Assembly (NCBI RefSeq): GCF_030695035.1 | Contig: NZ_JAUYTT010000017.1 | Coordinates: 1-64,000 of the forward strand | Length of the DNA: 64,000 nucleotides | DNA from: Frigidibacter sp. | GTDB taxonomy: Bacteria > Pseudomonadota > Alphaproteobacteria > Rhodobacterales > Rhodobacteraceae | Direction: 5' to 3' | In this document: positions 26,022 through 35,453 of the stretch, in pieces | Numbering within the stretch: the stretch's first letter is position 1 | How the letters are laid out: every line of letters starts with the position of its first letter | Translations under genes and position numbers: made by a program | Notes under the pieces: generated by a model | Databases searched by the model: none | Told to the model about the DNA's origin: nothing | What the model saw: only the letters and a program-made list of their open reading frames with translations

Positions 26022-26623
26022 GCCAGGCCCGCGTCATAGGCGGCGACCAGATCGGCGGCGCGGGCGGCGATGTCGGCGGCGCTGCGGCCGGGGGCATAGA
26101 GCGCGGTGCCGATGCCGAAGCCGCTGGCCCCGGCGCGGCGCCAGTCGGCAAAGTTCTGCGGGCCGACGCCGCCCACCGCGAAGACCTCGGTCCCGGCGGG
26201 CAGCACGGCGCGGATCGCGGCCAGCCCCTCGGTGCCCATCAGGAAGGACGGGAAGATCTTCAGCCCGTCCGCCCCCGCCGCCAGCGCGGCAAAGCATTCG
26301 GTGGGGGTCAGCACGCCCGGCCAGCTTTGCATCCCGGCGCGCTTGGTGGCGGCGATCACCGCCGCATCGGCATTGGGCGAGACGATCAACTCGCCGCCCG
26401 CCGCCTTCACCGCGTGGACGTCTGCCGGCGTCAACACGGTGCCCGCGCCAATCAGCGCCTCGGCCCCGAAGGCCTGCGCCATTGCGGCGATGGACTGCAG
26501 CGGGTCCGGCGAGTTCAGCGGCACCTCGATCCGGGTGATGCCGGCGGCGATCAGCGCCTCGGTCACCGGCAGCGCCTCGGCGGGGGTAATCCCGCGCAGG
26601 ATGGCGATCAGCTTGCGGCTCAT
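26018..26623 (-). CDS. dgoA: 2-dehydro-3-deoxy-6-phosphogalactonate aldolase
   Basis: 201 residues, KDPG/KDPGal class I aldolase. Splits KDPGal to pyruvate and glyceraldehyde 3-phosphate. Features: [28 protein letters not shown] (catalytic Glu), [11 protein letters not shown], and the Schiff-base lysine in [21 protein letters not shown] is closer to galactonate than gluconate enzymes. Neighbouring dgoK supports this. ATGA overlaps on both sides show tight coupling. Confidence 0.88.
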   Translation of the reverse strand: MSRKLIAILRGITPAEALPVTEALIAAGITRIEVPLNSPDPLQSIAAMAQAFGAEALIGAGTVLTPADVHAVKAAGGELIVSPNADAAVIAATKRAGMQSWPGVLTPTECFAALAAGADGLKIFPSFLMGTEGLAAIRAVLPAGTEVFAVGGVGPQNFADWRRAGASGFGIGTALYAPGRSAADIAARAADLVAAYDAGLA

Positions 26624-27519
26624 GGTGTCTCTCCGGCTTGCGCCAGCGTCAGGCCGGCAAGGGTCATCTGTTCGGCGGGCAGGAGTTCGGCCTGCACGCC
26701 TTGGGCAGCCAAAGCAGCGGCATAGGCATGGGCGATGCCATCGGCGGCGACGATCACCACCCGCTGGCCCAGCCAGTAGGGCCGCGCGGCGGCAAGCTCG
26801 GCCCCGATCAGCAGGCCCGACAGCCGGGCGCGCGCGGTTTCGGGCGCAAGGTCCGCCAGCAGCGCCTCGGCCCGCAGGCCGAAAAGCCGCGCCGAAACCC
26901 GGGCGGGCGAGGTGATGGCATCGGCCACCGCCTCGGCAAAGGCGGCATCGTCCCAGCCGGACGCGCCGACCGAATGGCGCAGCACCGACTGGCCGGCCAG
27001 CAGCGCGAACATCTCGCCGGTCAGGAAGGTCTGGAAGCTGACCACCTCACCCGCGCTCAGATGCGCCCATTTGGTATGGGTGCCGGGCAGGCAGACGATG
27101 CCGTCGAAATCCGGCAACGTCGCCAGCACCCCGGCGATCTGGGTCTCCTCGCCGCGCATCACATCGGCGGCGGGTTTGCGCTGCGACAGGCCGGGCACGA
27201 AGCGCAGGGCCAGCCGCGGATCGGCGGCAACCGGCATCAGCGCGCCGGGGGCGACGGGCGCGCAGGGCACCGGACGATAGGGCGCCTCGGCCCACCCCTG
27301 CCGCGCCCCGACCATGCCGCAGGCGATGACCGGCATCGGCCCGGTCGTCAGCCAGGGCTCGATCAGCCGCAGCAGGGCCGGCTGAAACCCCTCGGGGCTC
27401 AGCCGGCCCATGCCGTCTTCGGAACTGGCGGCGGCGAGCACGCGGCCCCCCGCCATGGCCCAGACCCGCAGTTGCGAGGTGCCCCAGTCGACAGCGATCC
27501 AGTCAGGCGTCACGGTCAT
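26620..27519 (-). CDS. dgoK: 2-dehydro-3-deoxygalactonokinase
   Basis: 299 residues of the DgoK family (sugar kinase/Hsp70/actin fold). Phosphorylates 2-keto-3-deoxygalactonate for the DgoA aldolase. The phosphate-1 motif is [15 protein letters not shown] at the start, with [45 protein letters not shown] and [15 protein letters not shown] further on. Eight bases after the dehydrogenase gene. Confidence 0.9.
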   Translation of the reverse strand: MTVTPDWIAVDWGTSQLRVWAMAGGRVLAAASSEDGMGRLSPEGFQPALLRLIEPWLTTGPMPVIACGMVGARQGWAEAPYRPVPCAPVAPGALMPVAADPRLALRFVPGLSQRKPAADVMRGEETQIAGVLATLPDFDGIVCLPGTHTKWAHLSAGEVVSFQTFLTGEMFALLAGQSVLRHSVGASGWDDAAFAEAVADAITSPARVSARLFGLRAEALLADLAPETARARLSGLLIGAELAAARPYWLGQRVVIVAADGIAHAYAAALAAQGVQAELLPAEQMTLAGLTLAQAGETP

Positions 27520-27527
27520 GGCCGCCC

Positions 27528-29048
27528 TTACCCCCGCAAATCTTCCGGCAGCAGGGCTTCGGGCAGGTTCTGGAAGCAGACCGGGCGCATGAAGCGGCGG
27601 ATGGACATTGTGCCGACGCTGGTGGCGCCGAAGTTGGTGCTGGCGGGGTACGGGCCGCCATGGACCATCGAGTCGGCCACTTCCACGCCGGTCGGGAAGC
27701 CGTTGACCAGCACGCGGCCGGCCTTTTGCTCCAGCACCGGCAGCAGGCGGCGGGCGAGGTCGATATCGCCGTCCTCCATGTGGATCGTGGCGGTCAGCTG
27801 GCCTTCGAAGCCCTTGGCCAAGGTCTCCATCTCTTCCGCGCCAGAGACGCGGACGACGAGGCCGAGGGGGCCGAAGACCTCCTCACCAAGCGCATGGTCC
27901 TGCAGGTAGCTGGCGGCATCGGTCTCGTAGAGGTTCGGGGCGGCGGTGCGGCCCTCGCTGGTGGTCGCCAGCACCGGCTGCACGGCGTTGCGGGTATCGA
28001 AGCGCGCCTTGCCGTCCTGATAGGCCTTGGCGATGCCGTCCGTCAGCATCACTTGAGGAGCCACCTTTTCCAGCGCCTCGGCGGCGGCCTTGACGAAGGC
28101 ATCCCCGGCGGGGCCGGCTTCCACGACCGCAATGCCGGGATTGGTGCAGAACTGCCCCGCGCCCATGGTCAGCGATCCGGCCCAGCCAGCGCCGATGGCG
28201 GCGCCGCGGGCGGCGGCGGCTTCGGGCAGGATGAACATCGGGTTGACGCTGCCAAGCTCGCCGAAGAACGGGATCGGCTCGGGCCGCTGCGCGCAGAGAT
28301 CGAACAGTGCGCGCCCGCCGCCGAGGCTGCCGGTGAATCCGACGGCGCGGATCTGCGGGTGTTGCACCAGCGAGGTGCCGACATCGCGCTTGCCGCCCTG
28401 GATCAGGCTGAAGACGCCATTGGGCATGCCGCAGGACTCGATGGCGGCCAGCACCGCCTCGGCCACGATCTCGCCCGTGCCGGGATGCGCCGAATGGCCC
28501 TTCACGACAACCGGGCAGCCGGCGGCGAGCGCGGCGGCGGTGTCGCCCCCGGCGGTGGAGAAGGCGAGCGGGAAGTTGGAGGCGCCGAAGACCGCGACCG
28601 GGCCGATGGGCAGCTGCATCATCCGCAACTCGGGCCGCGGCGGGGTGCGGTCGGGCAGGGCCTTGTCATGGCGGCGGTCGAGATAGTCGCCCTTCAGGAT
28701 ATGCTCGGCGAAGAGCCGCAGCTGGCCGGTGGTCCGCCCGCGCTCGCCGTTCAGGCGCGCCTCGGGCAGGCCGGTCTCCTGCGTGCCGATCTGGGTGATG
28801 GCGGCGGCGCGCGCCTCGATCTCATCGGCGATGGCGTTGAGGAACTTGGCGCGGTCGGCGCGGGAGGTCGCGGCATAGGCCGGGAAGGCCGCAGCCGCCG
28901 CCTCGCAGGCCTGATCGACCAGATCCGGCGTGCCGATGGCAAACTCATGCGCCGGGCCAGAGGCCGGCTCCGACCGGAAGGTCGCCGCGCCGGCGACCCA
29001 CTCGCCAGCGATCAGGTGCTTGCCGTGGGGGGTGAAGTCCTGTGTCAT
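27528..29048 (-). CDS. 2-oxoglutarate semialdehyde (2,5-dioxovalerate) dehydrogenase
   Basis: 506 residues, aldehyde dehydrogenase superfamily. Oxidises 2,5-dioxopentanoate to 2-oxoglutarate, the end of the non-phosphorylative arabinose route. Catalytic residues: Glu in PFFGELGSVNPMF and Cys in MGAGQFCTNPGIAVV. GASNFPLAFSTAGGDTAAAL and the closing NFGATSVGTMSIRRFMRPVC are typical of the KGSADH subgroup. Together with the dehydratase and GguC it gives a route to the TCA cycle in parallel with DgoKA. 54 bases separate it from the dehydratase. Confidence 0.88.
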   Translation of the reverse strand: MTQDFTPHGKHLIAGEWVAGAATFRSEPASGPAHEFAIGTPDLVDQACEAAAAAFPAYAATSRADRAKFLNAIADEIEARAAAITQIGTQETGLPEARLNGERGRTTGQLRLFAEHILKGDYLDRRHDKALPDRTPPRPELRMMQLPIGPVAVFGASNFPLAFSTAGGDTAAALAAGCPVVVKGHSAHPGTGEIVAEAVLAAIESCGMPNGVFSLIQGGKRDVGTSLVQHPQIRAVGFTGSLGGGRALFDLCAQRPEPIPFFGELGSVNPMFILPEAAAARGAAIGAGWAGSLTMGAGQFCTNPGIAVVEAGPAGDAFVKAAAEALEKVAPQVMLTDGIAKAYQDGKARFDTRNAVQPVLATTSEGRTAAPNLYETDAASYLQDHALGEEVFGPLGLVVRVSGAEEMETLAKGFEGQLTATIHMEDGDIDLARRLLPVLEQKAGRVLVNGFPTGVEVADSMVHGGPYPASTNFGATSVGTMSIRRFMRPVCFQNLPEALLPEDLRG

Positions 29049-29102
29049 CGGGCATTCCTTCTTGGTTTTCAGAAAATCGCCGCAGGGGAGGTGCGGCGGG
29101 TC

Positions 29103-30848
29103 TTAATGGCTGTCGCGGCCCACCGGGGCGCCGCGGCACCCTTTCAGGAAATCGAGGTCGGCGCCAGTATCGGCGCCCTCGACATGGGCATCATGCAGCC
29201 AGGCATAGCCGCTTGCGGGCGGCGCGGTGCGCGGGGACCAACCCGCCAGACGCGCGGCAAGTTCCGCATCGGAAATGTCGAGATGCAGGCGCCGGTTCGG
29301 CACGTCGAGCTCGATCATGTCGCCATCCTGCACCACCGCAAGCGGGCCACCGGCTGCCGCCTCGGGCGAGGTGTGCAGCACGACGGTGCCGTAGGCGGTG
29401 CCCGACATCCGCGCATCAGAGATGCGGACCATATCGGTGATGCCCTTGCGCAGCACCTTGGGCGGCAGGCCCATATTGCCGACCTCGGCCATGCCGGGAT
29501 AACCCTTGGGGCCGCAGTTCTTCAGCACCATCACGCAGGTCTCGTCGATATCCAGCGCCTCATCCTCGATGCGGGCCTTGTAGTCGTCGATGTCCTCGAA
29601 CACAACCGCGCGGCCCCGGTGGGTCAGCAGAGCGGGGGTTGCCGCCGAGGGTTTGAGGACCGCACCCTTGGGGGCAAGGTTGCCGCGCACCACCACCACG
29701 CCGCCCGACTGGGTCAGCGCCTTGTCGGTCGGCAGGATCACATCCTCGTTGTGGTTGATGACGTCCTTGACCTGATCCCACATCGTCTCGCCGCTGACGG
29801 TGAGGGCGTCCTTGTGCAGCAGGCCCGCCTCTCCCAGCCGCTTGATGACGACGGGCAGGCCGCCGGCATAGAAGAACTCTTCCATCAGGTATTTGCCCGA
29901 GGGCATCAGGTTCACGATGGTTGGCACATCGCGGCCGCAGCGGTCCCAGTCGTCCAGCGTCAGGTCGATGCCGACGCGGCCGGCGATGGCGAGCATGTGG
30001 ATCACGGCGTTGGTCGAGCCACCGATGGCGCCATTGGTACGGATCGCGTTCTCGAACGCCTCTTTCTTGAGGATGTCCGAAGGCTTCAGGTCATCCTTGA
30101 CCATCTGCACGATGCGCCGCCCGGTCAGCTGCGCCATCACGCGGCGACGGCTGTCCACGGCGGGGATCGCGGCATTGCCCGACAGCGCCATGCCAAGCGC
30201 CTCGGCCATGGAGGCCATGGTGCTGGCGGTGCCCATGGTGTTGCAGGACCCCGGGCTGCGGCTCATCGAGGCCTCGGCCTCGAGGAAGTCGGCCTGGCTC
30301 ATCTCGCCGGCCTTTACGGCTTCGGAGAATTTCCAAAGGTGGGTGCCGGACCCGACGCGTTCCCCGCGGAAATAGCCGTTCAGCATCGGCCCGCCGGTGA
30401 CGACGATAGAGGGCAGGTCGGTCGAGGCGGCGGCCATCAGCAGCGAGGGTGTGGTCTTGTCGCAACCCACCATCAGCACGCAACCATCCATCGGCTGGCC
30501 GCGCATCGCCTCTTCCACCGCCATGGCCGCAAGGTTGCGGAACATCATCGCGGTGGGGCGGAAGCCGCTTTCGCTGGCCGAAAAGACCGGCACTTCGACC
30601 GGGAAGCCGCCAGCCTCGTAGATGCCGTGCTTCACCCGTTCGGCCAGATCGCGCAGATGGGCGTTGCAGGGGGTCAGTTCCGACCAGGTGTTGAGGATGC
30701 CGATCACCGGGCGCCCGTCGAACAGGTCATGGGGCAGGCCCTGGTTCTTCATCCAGCCGCGGTGATAGATCTGGTCGCGGCCGGTGCCGCCGAACCATTC
30801 CTGCGAGCGCAGCTTGCGCGGCCAAGGCGCGGGAGTGAACTTGGTCAT
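29103..30848 (-). CDS. sugar-acid dehydratase of the IlvD/Edd family (arabonate/galactonate type)
   Basis: 581 residues. Dehydrates L-arabonate (probably also D-galactonate or D-fuconate) to the 2-keto-3-deoxy acid. Iron-sulfur ligand candidates are in NTWSELTPCNAHL, LMVGCDKTTPSLL and SRSPGSCNTMGTAST; AIGGSTNAVIHMLAIAG and ISDARMSGTAYGTVVLH are other IlvD-family blocks. The start is the ATG at 30848, which overlaps the SDR stop (ATGA) and has GGAGG 6 bases upstream; an upstream TTG at 30854 is less likely. Confidence 0.87.
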   Translation of the reverse strand: MTKFTPAPWPRKLRSQEWFGGTGRDQIYHRGWMKNQGLPHDLFDGRPVIGILNTWSELTPCNAHLRDLAERVKHGIYEAGGFPVEVPVFSASESGFRPTAMMFRNLAAMAVEEAMRGQPMDGCVLMVGCDKTTPSLLMAAASTDLPSIVVTGGPMLNGYFRGERVGSGTHLWKFSEAVKAGEMSQADFLEAEASMSRSPGSCNTMGTASTMASMAEALGMALSGNAAIPAVDSRRRVMAQLTGRRIVQMVKDDLKPSDILKKEAFENAIRTNGAIGGSTNAVIHMLAIAGRVGIDLTLDDWDRCGRDVPTIVNLMPSGKYLMEEFFYAGGLPVVIKRLGEAGLLHKDALTVSGETMWDQVKDVINHNEDVILPTDKALTQSGGVVVVRGNLAPKGAVLKPSAATPALLTHRGRAVVFEDIDDYKARIEDEALDIDETCVMVLKNCGPKGYPGMAEVGNMGLPPKVLRKGITDMVRISDARMSGTAYGTVVLHTSPEAAAGGPLAVVQDGDMIELDVPNRRLHLDISDAELAARLAGWSPRTAPPASGYAWLHDAHVEGADTGADLDFLKGCRGAPVGRDSH

Positions 30849-31621
30849 ACCCAACCTCCGTCAACGATGAAGTTCTGTGCCGAGCACATGGCCGAGGCAT
30901 CGGATGCCAGGAAAAGGGCCATCTGCGCGATATGCTCCGGCAGCACCGGGCCGGCGAGGCATTGGCTGCGGGCGATCAGTTCCTTGGCGGCGTCATCGAC
31001 CCAGAGCCGAAGCTGCTTGTCGGTCATCACCCAGCCGGGGACGAGGGTGTTGACGCGGATGCCGTCGCGGCCAAGGTCGCGGGCGAGGCCGCGGGTCATG
31101 CCGTGAACGGCCGCCTTGCTGGCCGCATAGACCGGGTAGCCGCCCGTCGCCATCATCCAGCCGACCGATCCGAAGTTGACGATGGACCCGCCGCCGGCGC
31201 CGCGCATCATCGGGGCCACGGCCTGCGCGGCAAACATCTGGTGGCGCAGGTTGACGGCGATATGGCTGTCGAAGCCTTCCTCGGTCAGCCCTTCGAGCGA
31301 GTGGCGCTTGTCATTGGCGGCGTTGTTCAGAAGCGCGGTGATCGGGCCATGCGCCTCGGCAAAGGCGCGGATCGCGCCCTGATACTGCGCGGTGCGGGTG
31401 ATGTCGCAGCTGGTGAAATGCGCGCGGTGCCCCTCGGCGGTCAGCGCGGCGGCCAGCGCCTCGCCCTCGGCCACGGCGATGTCCACGAAGCAGGTGATGG
31501 CGCCCTGCCGGGCAAAGGCCGTGGTCAGCGACGCGCCGATGCCGCTGGCCCCGCCCGAGATCAGCACGGTGCGCCCCGAAAGGTCGGGATAGGTGGCAAG
31601 CTGGGTCGCGGGCTCGGTCAT
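30845..31621 (-). CDS. SDR-family aldose 1-dehydrogenase
   Basis: 258 residues, short-chain dehydrogenase. NAD(P) motif LISGGASGIGASL (about 20-32), NNAAN, catalytic Ser in VNFGSVGWMM and YxxxK in YPVYAASKAAVHG. In this operon it would oxidise L-arabinose, D-galactose or D-xylose to the lactone. It is coupled by 4-base overlaps to gguC upstream and the dehydratase downstream. Substrate preference is inferred from the pathway. Confidence 0.85.
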   Translation of the reverse strand: MTEPATQLATYPDLSGRTVLISGGASGIGASLTTAFARQGAITCFVDIAVAEGEALAAALTAEGHRAHFTSCDITRTAQYQGAIRAFAEAHGPITALLNNAANDKRHSLEGLTEEGFDSHIAVNLRHQMFAAQAVAPMMRGAGGGSIVNFGSVGWMMATGGYPVYAASKAAVHGMTRGLARDLGRDGIRVNTLVPGWVMTDKQLRLWVDDAAKELIARSQCLAGPVLPEHIAQMALFLASDASAMCSAQNFIVDGGWV

Positions 31622-32601
31622 AGCATCCTCACGGTTACTGGGGCCGTCTCGGCCGGCTCTGCGGCCAGCGGGTTCGCCAGCGGCAGGCCGAACGCGGCGG
31701 CCGAGATTTCAAACACGTCGCCCGGCTCTGTCGTGAAGCCATCGGCGAAGGACAGGGTGGCGGTGCCGAACATATGCACATGCAGATCGCCGGGGCGGCG
31801 GAAGCAGGCATATTTGAAGTGGTGGTGTTCGAGGTTGGCGATAGTGTGGCTCATATTCGCCTCGCCCGACAGGAAGGGTTTCTCCCACGCCACCGCGCCA
31901 CCGCGCAGGATGCGGCTTGTGCCGCGGATATCGGCGGGCAGCGCCCCCAGCAGCAGCTCGGGGCCAAAGGCGGCGGGGCGCAGCTTGGAATGGGCAAGGA
32001 ACAGGTAGTTGATCCGTTCCGTCACATGGTCGGAAAACTCGTTGGCCAGCGAGAAGCCGACGCGGTGCGGCGTGCCATCTGGGCCGATGACGTAGAAGCC
32101 GGCAATCTCGGGCTCTTCCCCGCCATCCAGCGCGAAGCCGGGGGAGGTGAGGGGCTGGCCGGGGGCCACGGCCTCGGTGCCCGGGCCCTTGTAGAACCAT
32201 TCGGGCTGCACGCCGACCTCGCCATCCGCCGGCTTGCCGCCCTCCAGCCCCATGCGGAACATCTTCATGCTGTCGGTGACCGGTGCCGGGCCGCCGGTCG
32301 CCGCCGCATGCATCGCATCGCGGGCCGAGGCGGAGCCGGTATGGGTCAGGCCAGTGCCGGTCAGATACATGCGGGCGGGTTCGGGGTGGCGCATCGGCAG
32401 GTCCAGCTTGCGGCCCGCGGCCAGCGCGGCCAGATCCACCGCCTCGCCCTGCCCCGCCGCCGCCAGCAGCTCCGCCAGCGGGCGGCCCTCGCTGATGGCG
32501 GCATGGGCCAGGTCGTAAACGCTGGCCGCACCGGGCAGCAGATGGGCGATCTCACCCTCGCGGAGGATGACACCCCCGCCGATCAGTTGCGAAAGATGCA
32601 T
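31618..32601 (-). CDS. gguC: GguC/AraD1-type FAH-superfamily protein
   Basis: 327 residues of the GguC (AraD1) family, FAH-like fold. Landmarks: RMYLTGTGLTHTGSASARDA, PEWFYKGPGT, FALDGGEEPEIAGFYVIG and EKPFLSGEANMSHTIANLEH. In Agrobacterium gguC follows chvE-gguAB. FAH-type members can act as 2-keto-3-deoxyarabonate dehydratases, which would supply the missing step between the IlvD/Edd enzyme and the 2,5-dioxovalerate dehydrogenase here; this is inference. Three bases after gguB. Confidence 0.85.
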   Translation of the reverse strand: MHLSQLIGGGVILREGEIAHLLPGAASVYDLAHAAISEGRPLAELLAAAGQGEAVDLAALAAGRKLDLPMRHPEPARMYLTGTGLTHTGSASARDAMHAAATGGPAPVTDSMKMFRMGLEGGKPADGEVGVQPEWFYKGPGTEAVAPGQPLTSPGFALDGGEEPEIAGFYVIGPDGTPHRVGFSLANEFSDHVTERINYLFLAHSKLRPAAFGPELLLGALPADIRGTSRILRGGAVAWEKPFLSGEANMSHTIANLEHHHFKYACFRRPGDLHVHMFGTATLSFADGFTTEPGDVFEISAAAFGLPLANPLAAEPAETAPVTVRML

Positions 32602-32604
32602 GGG

Positions 32605-33795
32605 TCAGCCCTGCTTGGATTTGTTGTAAACGTCAAAGATCACCGCGGCGAGAAGCACCAGCCCCTTGATGACCTGCTGATAGTCGATGCCGACCCCGAG
32701 GATCGACATGCCGTTGTTCATCACCCCCATGATGAAGGCGCCGATCACCGCGCCGACGATCTTGCCCGACCCGCCCGACATCGAAGCGCCGCCGATGAAG
32801 ACCGCCGCGATCACGTCAAGCTCAAACGACACGCCGGCCTTGGGCGTGGCGGTGTTGAGGCGGGCCGCGAAGATCAGCCCGGCCAGCGCCGCCAGCAGAC
32901 CCATGTTGCAGAAGGTCAGGAAGGTCAGCCATTCGGTGCGGATGCCCGACAGCTTGGCAGCCTTTTCGTTGCCGCCGATGGCGTAGATCCGCCGGCCAAG
33001 CGTGGTGGAGGTGGTGAGGAAGGTATAGGCCGAGATCAGCACCGCCATCGTTATCAGCACGTTGGGCAGGCCGCGATAGGTGGCCAGCAGCCAGGAGATA
33101 TAGGCCAGCGCAAGCGCGATCACCCCGTTGCGCACCGCGAAGGCGATGAAGGGTTCATCCTCGATCCCGTAGCGCATCTGCCGGGCGCGGGCGCGGAAGG
33201 CAAAGACAACGATGGCGGTGGCGGCGGCGAGGCCCAGAACGAAGGCGGTGATGTTGGGTTTGTCGGGCCCGAAGATATCGGGGACAAAGCCGGTGGACAG
33301 CAGCTGGAAACCCTTGGGGAAGGGCCCGACCGACTGGCCGTTCAGCAGCCACAGAGTCATCCCGCGGAAGACCAGCATCCCCGCCAGCGTGACGATGAAG
33401 GAGGGGATGCGCCAATAGGCGATCCAGTAACCCTGAGCGGCGCCGATGATGGTGCCGACGATCAGGCAGGCCAGCAGCACGACCGGCGTCGGCCAGCCCC
33501 AGTTCACGATCATCACCGCCGCCAGCGCGCCGATAAAGCCTGCGACCGATCCGACCGACAGGTCGATATGCCCGGCGACGATGACCAGCAGCATCCCGAG
33601 GGCCATGATGATGATGTAGCTGTTCTGCAAGAACAGGTTGGTCAGGTTGACGGGCTTCATCAGCGTGCCGTCGGTCATCACCTGGAAGAACAGCATGATC
33701 GCCACCAATGCGATCAGGATGCCGTATTCGCGCAGGTGGCCCTTCAGGTAATGTCCCAGTGCGGGACGTGCGGCCTCGGTTCCGGTCTGTGCCAT
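32605..33795 (-). CDS. gguB: multiple-sugar ABC transporter permease
   Basis: 396-residue inner-membrane permease (BPD/MglC-RbsC type) with roughly ten hydrophobic segments. Landmarks include GMLLVIVAGHIDLSVGSVAG near residue 80, GFVPDIFGPDKPNITAF, and AVFIGGASMSGGSGKIVGAV near the C-terminus, which is the ATPase-contacting region. Partners are GguA (33811-35331) and ChvE (35454-36518). Fifteen bases after gguA. Confidence 0.9.
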   Translation of the reverse strand: MAQTGTEAARPALGHYLKGHLREYGILIALVAIMLFFQVMTDGTLMKPVNLTNLFLQNSYIIIMALGMLLVIVAGHIDLSVGSVAGFIGALAAVMIVNWGWPTPVVLLACLIVGTIIGAAQGYWIAYWRIPSFIVTLAGMLVFRGMTLWLLNGQSVGPFPKGFQLLSTGFVPDIFGPDKPNITAFVLGLAAATAIVVFAFRARARQMRYGIEDEPFIAFAVRNGVIALALAYISWLLATYRGLPNVLITMAVLISAYTFLTTSTTLGRRIYAIGGNEKAAKLSGIRTEWLTFLTFCNMGLLAALAGLIFAARLNTATPKAGVSFELDVIAAVFIGGASMSGGSGKIVGAVIGAFIMGVMNNGMSILGVGIDYQQVIKGLVLLAAVIFDVYNKSKQG

Positions 33796-33810
33796 TGTCT
33801 TGCTCCTCCC

Positions 33811-35331
33811 TCAGCCCTTCACGATCATCGACATGATCTTTTCCTGGCTCGCATCGCCCTTGGCGAGCTCGCCCACGAAGGCGCCTTCATTCATGACGTA
33901 GATGCGGTCGCACATGCCCAGAAGTTCGGGCATTTCCGACGAGATCACGATGACCCCGCGGCCCTGTGCGGCCAGATCGTTGATGATCCCGTAGATTTCG
34001 AACTTGGCGCCGACATCGATGCCGCGGGTCGGCTCGTCGAGGATCAGCACCGCGGGGTCGGTGAACAGCCATTTCGACAGCACCACCTTCTGCTGGTTGC
34101 CGCCCGACAGGTTCATCACCTTCTGGAACACGCTTGGCGTGCGGATCTTCAGCGCGGTGCGATAGTCCTCTGCCACCTTGCGCTCGGCCCCCGGGTCAAC
34201 GACGCCGTAGGTAGAAACCTTGTGCATCGCTGACAGCGTGGTGTTGCGCAGGATGGTTTCGGGCAGCACGAGGCCAAGGCCCTTGCGGTCCTCGGTCACA
34301 TAGGCCAGCCCGGCGGCGATGGCGGTGGGGACGGTTGAGGTATCGACAGCCTTGCCGCGCAGGCGCACCTCGCCCGAGATGTTGCGGCCATAGCTGCGCC
34401 CGAAGATGCTCATCGCCAGTTCGGTGCGGCCCGATCCCATCAGCCCGGCAATCCCCACCACCTCGCCTGCGCGCACATTCAGCGAGACGTTGCGGATCAT
34501 CTGGCGTTCGGCATGTTCGGGGTGCCAGACGTTCCAGCCCTCCACCTCCATCAGCATCTCGCCGATGGCGACGTCGCGCGGCGGGTAGCGATGCGCCATG
34601 TCGCGGCCGACCATGTCGCGGATGATCCGCGCCTCGGAAATCTCTTCGGTCTTGCAGTCGATGGTGGACACGGTGGCACCATCGCGGATGATCGTCACCC
34701 GGTCGGCGACATGGCGGATCTCGTTGAGCTTGTGCGAGATCAGGATGCAGGCGATGCCCTGCGCGCGAAACTCGATCAGCAGGTCCAGCAGCTTCTGGCT
34801 GTCATTCTCCTGCAAGCTGGCGGTCGGCTCGTCGAGGATCAGCAGCCGCACTTCCTTGGACAGCGCCTTGGCGATTTCCACCAGCTGCTGCTTGCCGACG
34901 CCCAGCTTGTCCACCGGCGTGGTCGGCGCTTCGGACAGGCCCACCTTCTTCAGCAGGGCAGAGGTGCGGGTATAGGTCTCGGGCCAGTTGATGACGCCGC
35001 CGCTGGCATTCTCGTTGCCCAGAAATATGTTCTCGGCAATCGACAGCAGCGGCACCAGCGCCAGTTCCTGGTGGATGATGATGATGCCGCGGGCTTCGCT
35101 TTCGGCGATGCCGCGGAAGGCCATCGCCTCGCCTTCGTAGAAGATCTCGCCCTCGTAGCTGCCATGCGGGTAGACGCCCGACAGCACCTTCATCAGGGTG
35201 GATTTGCCGGCGCCATTCTCGCCGCAGATCGCATGGATCTCGCCGGGCAGCACGGTCAGGTTGACGTTGTCGAGCGCCTTCACACCGGGGAAGGTCTTGG
35301 TGATGCCGCGCATCTCGAGGATCGGGGTCAT
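33811..35331 (-). CDS. gguA: multiple-sugar ABC transporter ATPase (two-domain)
   Basis: 506 residues with two nucleotide-binding domains. Domain 1 carries Walker [35 protein letters not shown] and Walker [12 protein letters not shown]. Domain 2 has a degenerate Walker A ([16 protein letters not shown]), signature [16 protein letters not shown] and [15 protein letters not shown], as in MglA/AraG. The ATG at 35331 has AAGGA upstream; the longer reading to 35439 runs through the intergenic hairpins. Confidence 0.9.
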   Translation of the reverse strand: MTPILEMRGITKTFPGVKALDNVNLTVLPGEIHAICGENGAGKSTLMKVLSGVYPHGSYEGEIFYEGEAMAFRGIAESEARGIIIIHQELALVPLLSIAENIFLGNENASGGVINWPETYTRTSALLKKVGLSEAPTTPVDKLGVGKQQLVEIAKALSKEVRLLILDEPTASLQENDSQKLLDLLIEFRAQGIACILISHKLNEIRHVADRVTIIRDGATVSTIDCKTEEISEARIIRDMVGRDMAHRYPPRDVAIGEMLMEVEGWNVWHPEHAERQMIRNVSLNVRAGEVVGIAGLMGSGRTELAMSIFGRSYGRNISGEVRLRGKAVDTSTVPTAIAAGLAYVTEDRKGLGLVLPETILRNTTLSAMHKVSTYGVVDPGAERKVAEDYRTALKIRTPSVFQKVMNLSGGNQQKVVLSKWLFTDPAVLILDEPTRGIDVGAKFEIYGIINDLAAQGRGVIVISSEMPELLGMCDRIYVMNEGAFVGELAKGDASQEKIMSMIVKG

Positions 35332-35378
35332 GATGGTCCTTGCTGGCTGGCAAAGCCTGCCGGGCGGCTGCGGCCCGC

Positions 35379-35429
35379 GGGCGCTGCCTGCCTCTGGCAG
35401 GGCGCCCCGCCGGAAGATCCGGCAGGGCG
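35379..35429 (-). promoter_or_regulatory. double hairpin between chvE and gguA
   Basis: Two adjacent stems: CGCCCCGCCGGA/TCCGGCAGGGCG (35403-35429) and GGGCGC...GGCGCCC (35379-35407, sharing bases with the first, so they may be alternatives). There is no T-run. Placed just after the binding-protein gene, they probably protect its mRNA and damp downstream ATPase expression, as in other sugar transporter operons. Confidence 0.55.
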
Positions 35430-35453
35430 GTTCTGGCAAAGCGGCCGGTTACA

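Noticed and set aside
27660-31106. Open frame of about 1148 codons on the plus strand opposite the dehydrogenase and dehydratase
   Set aside because: Same antisense artefact; no ribosome site or recognisable fold.
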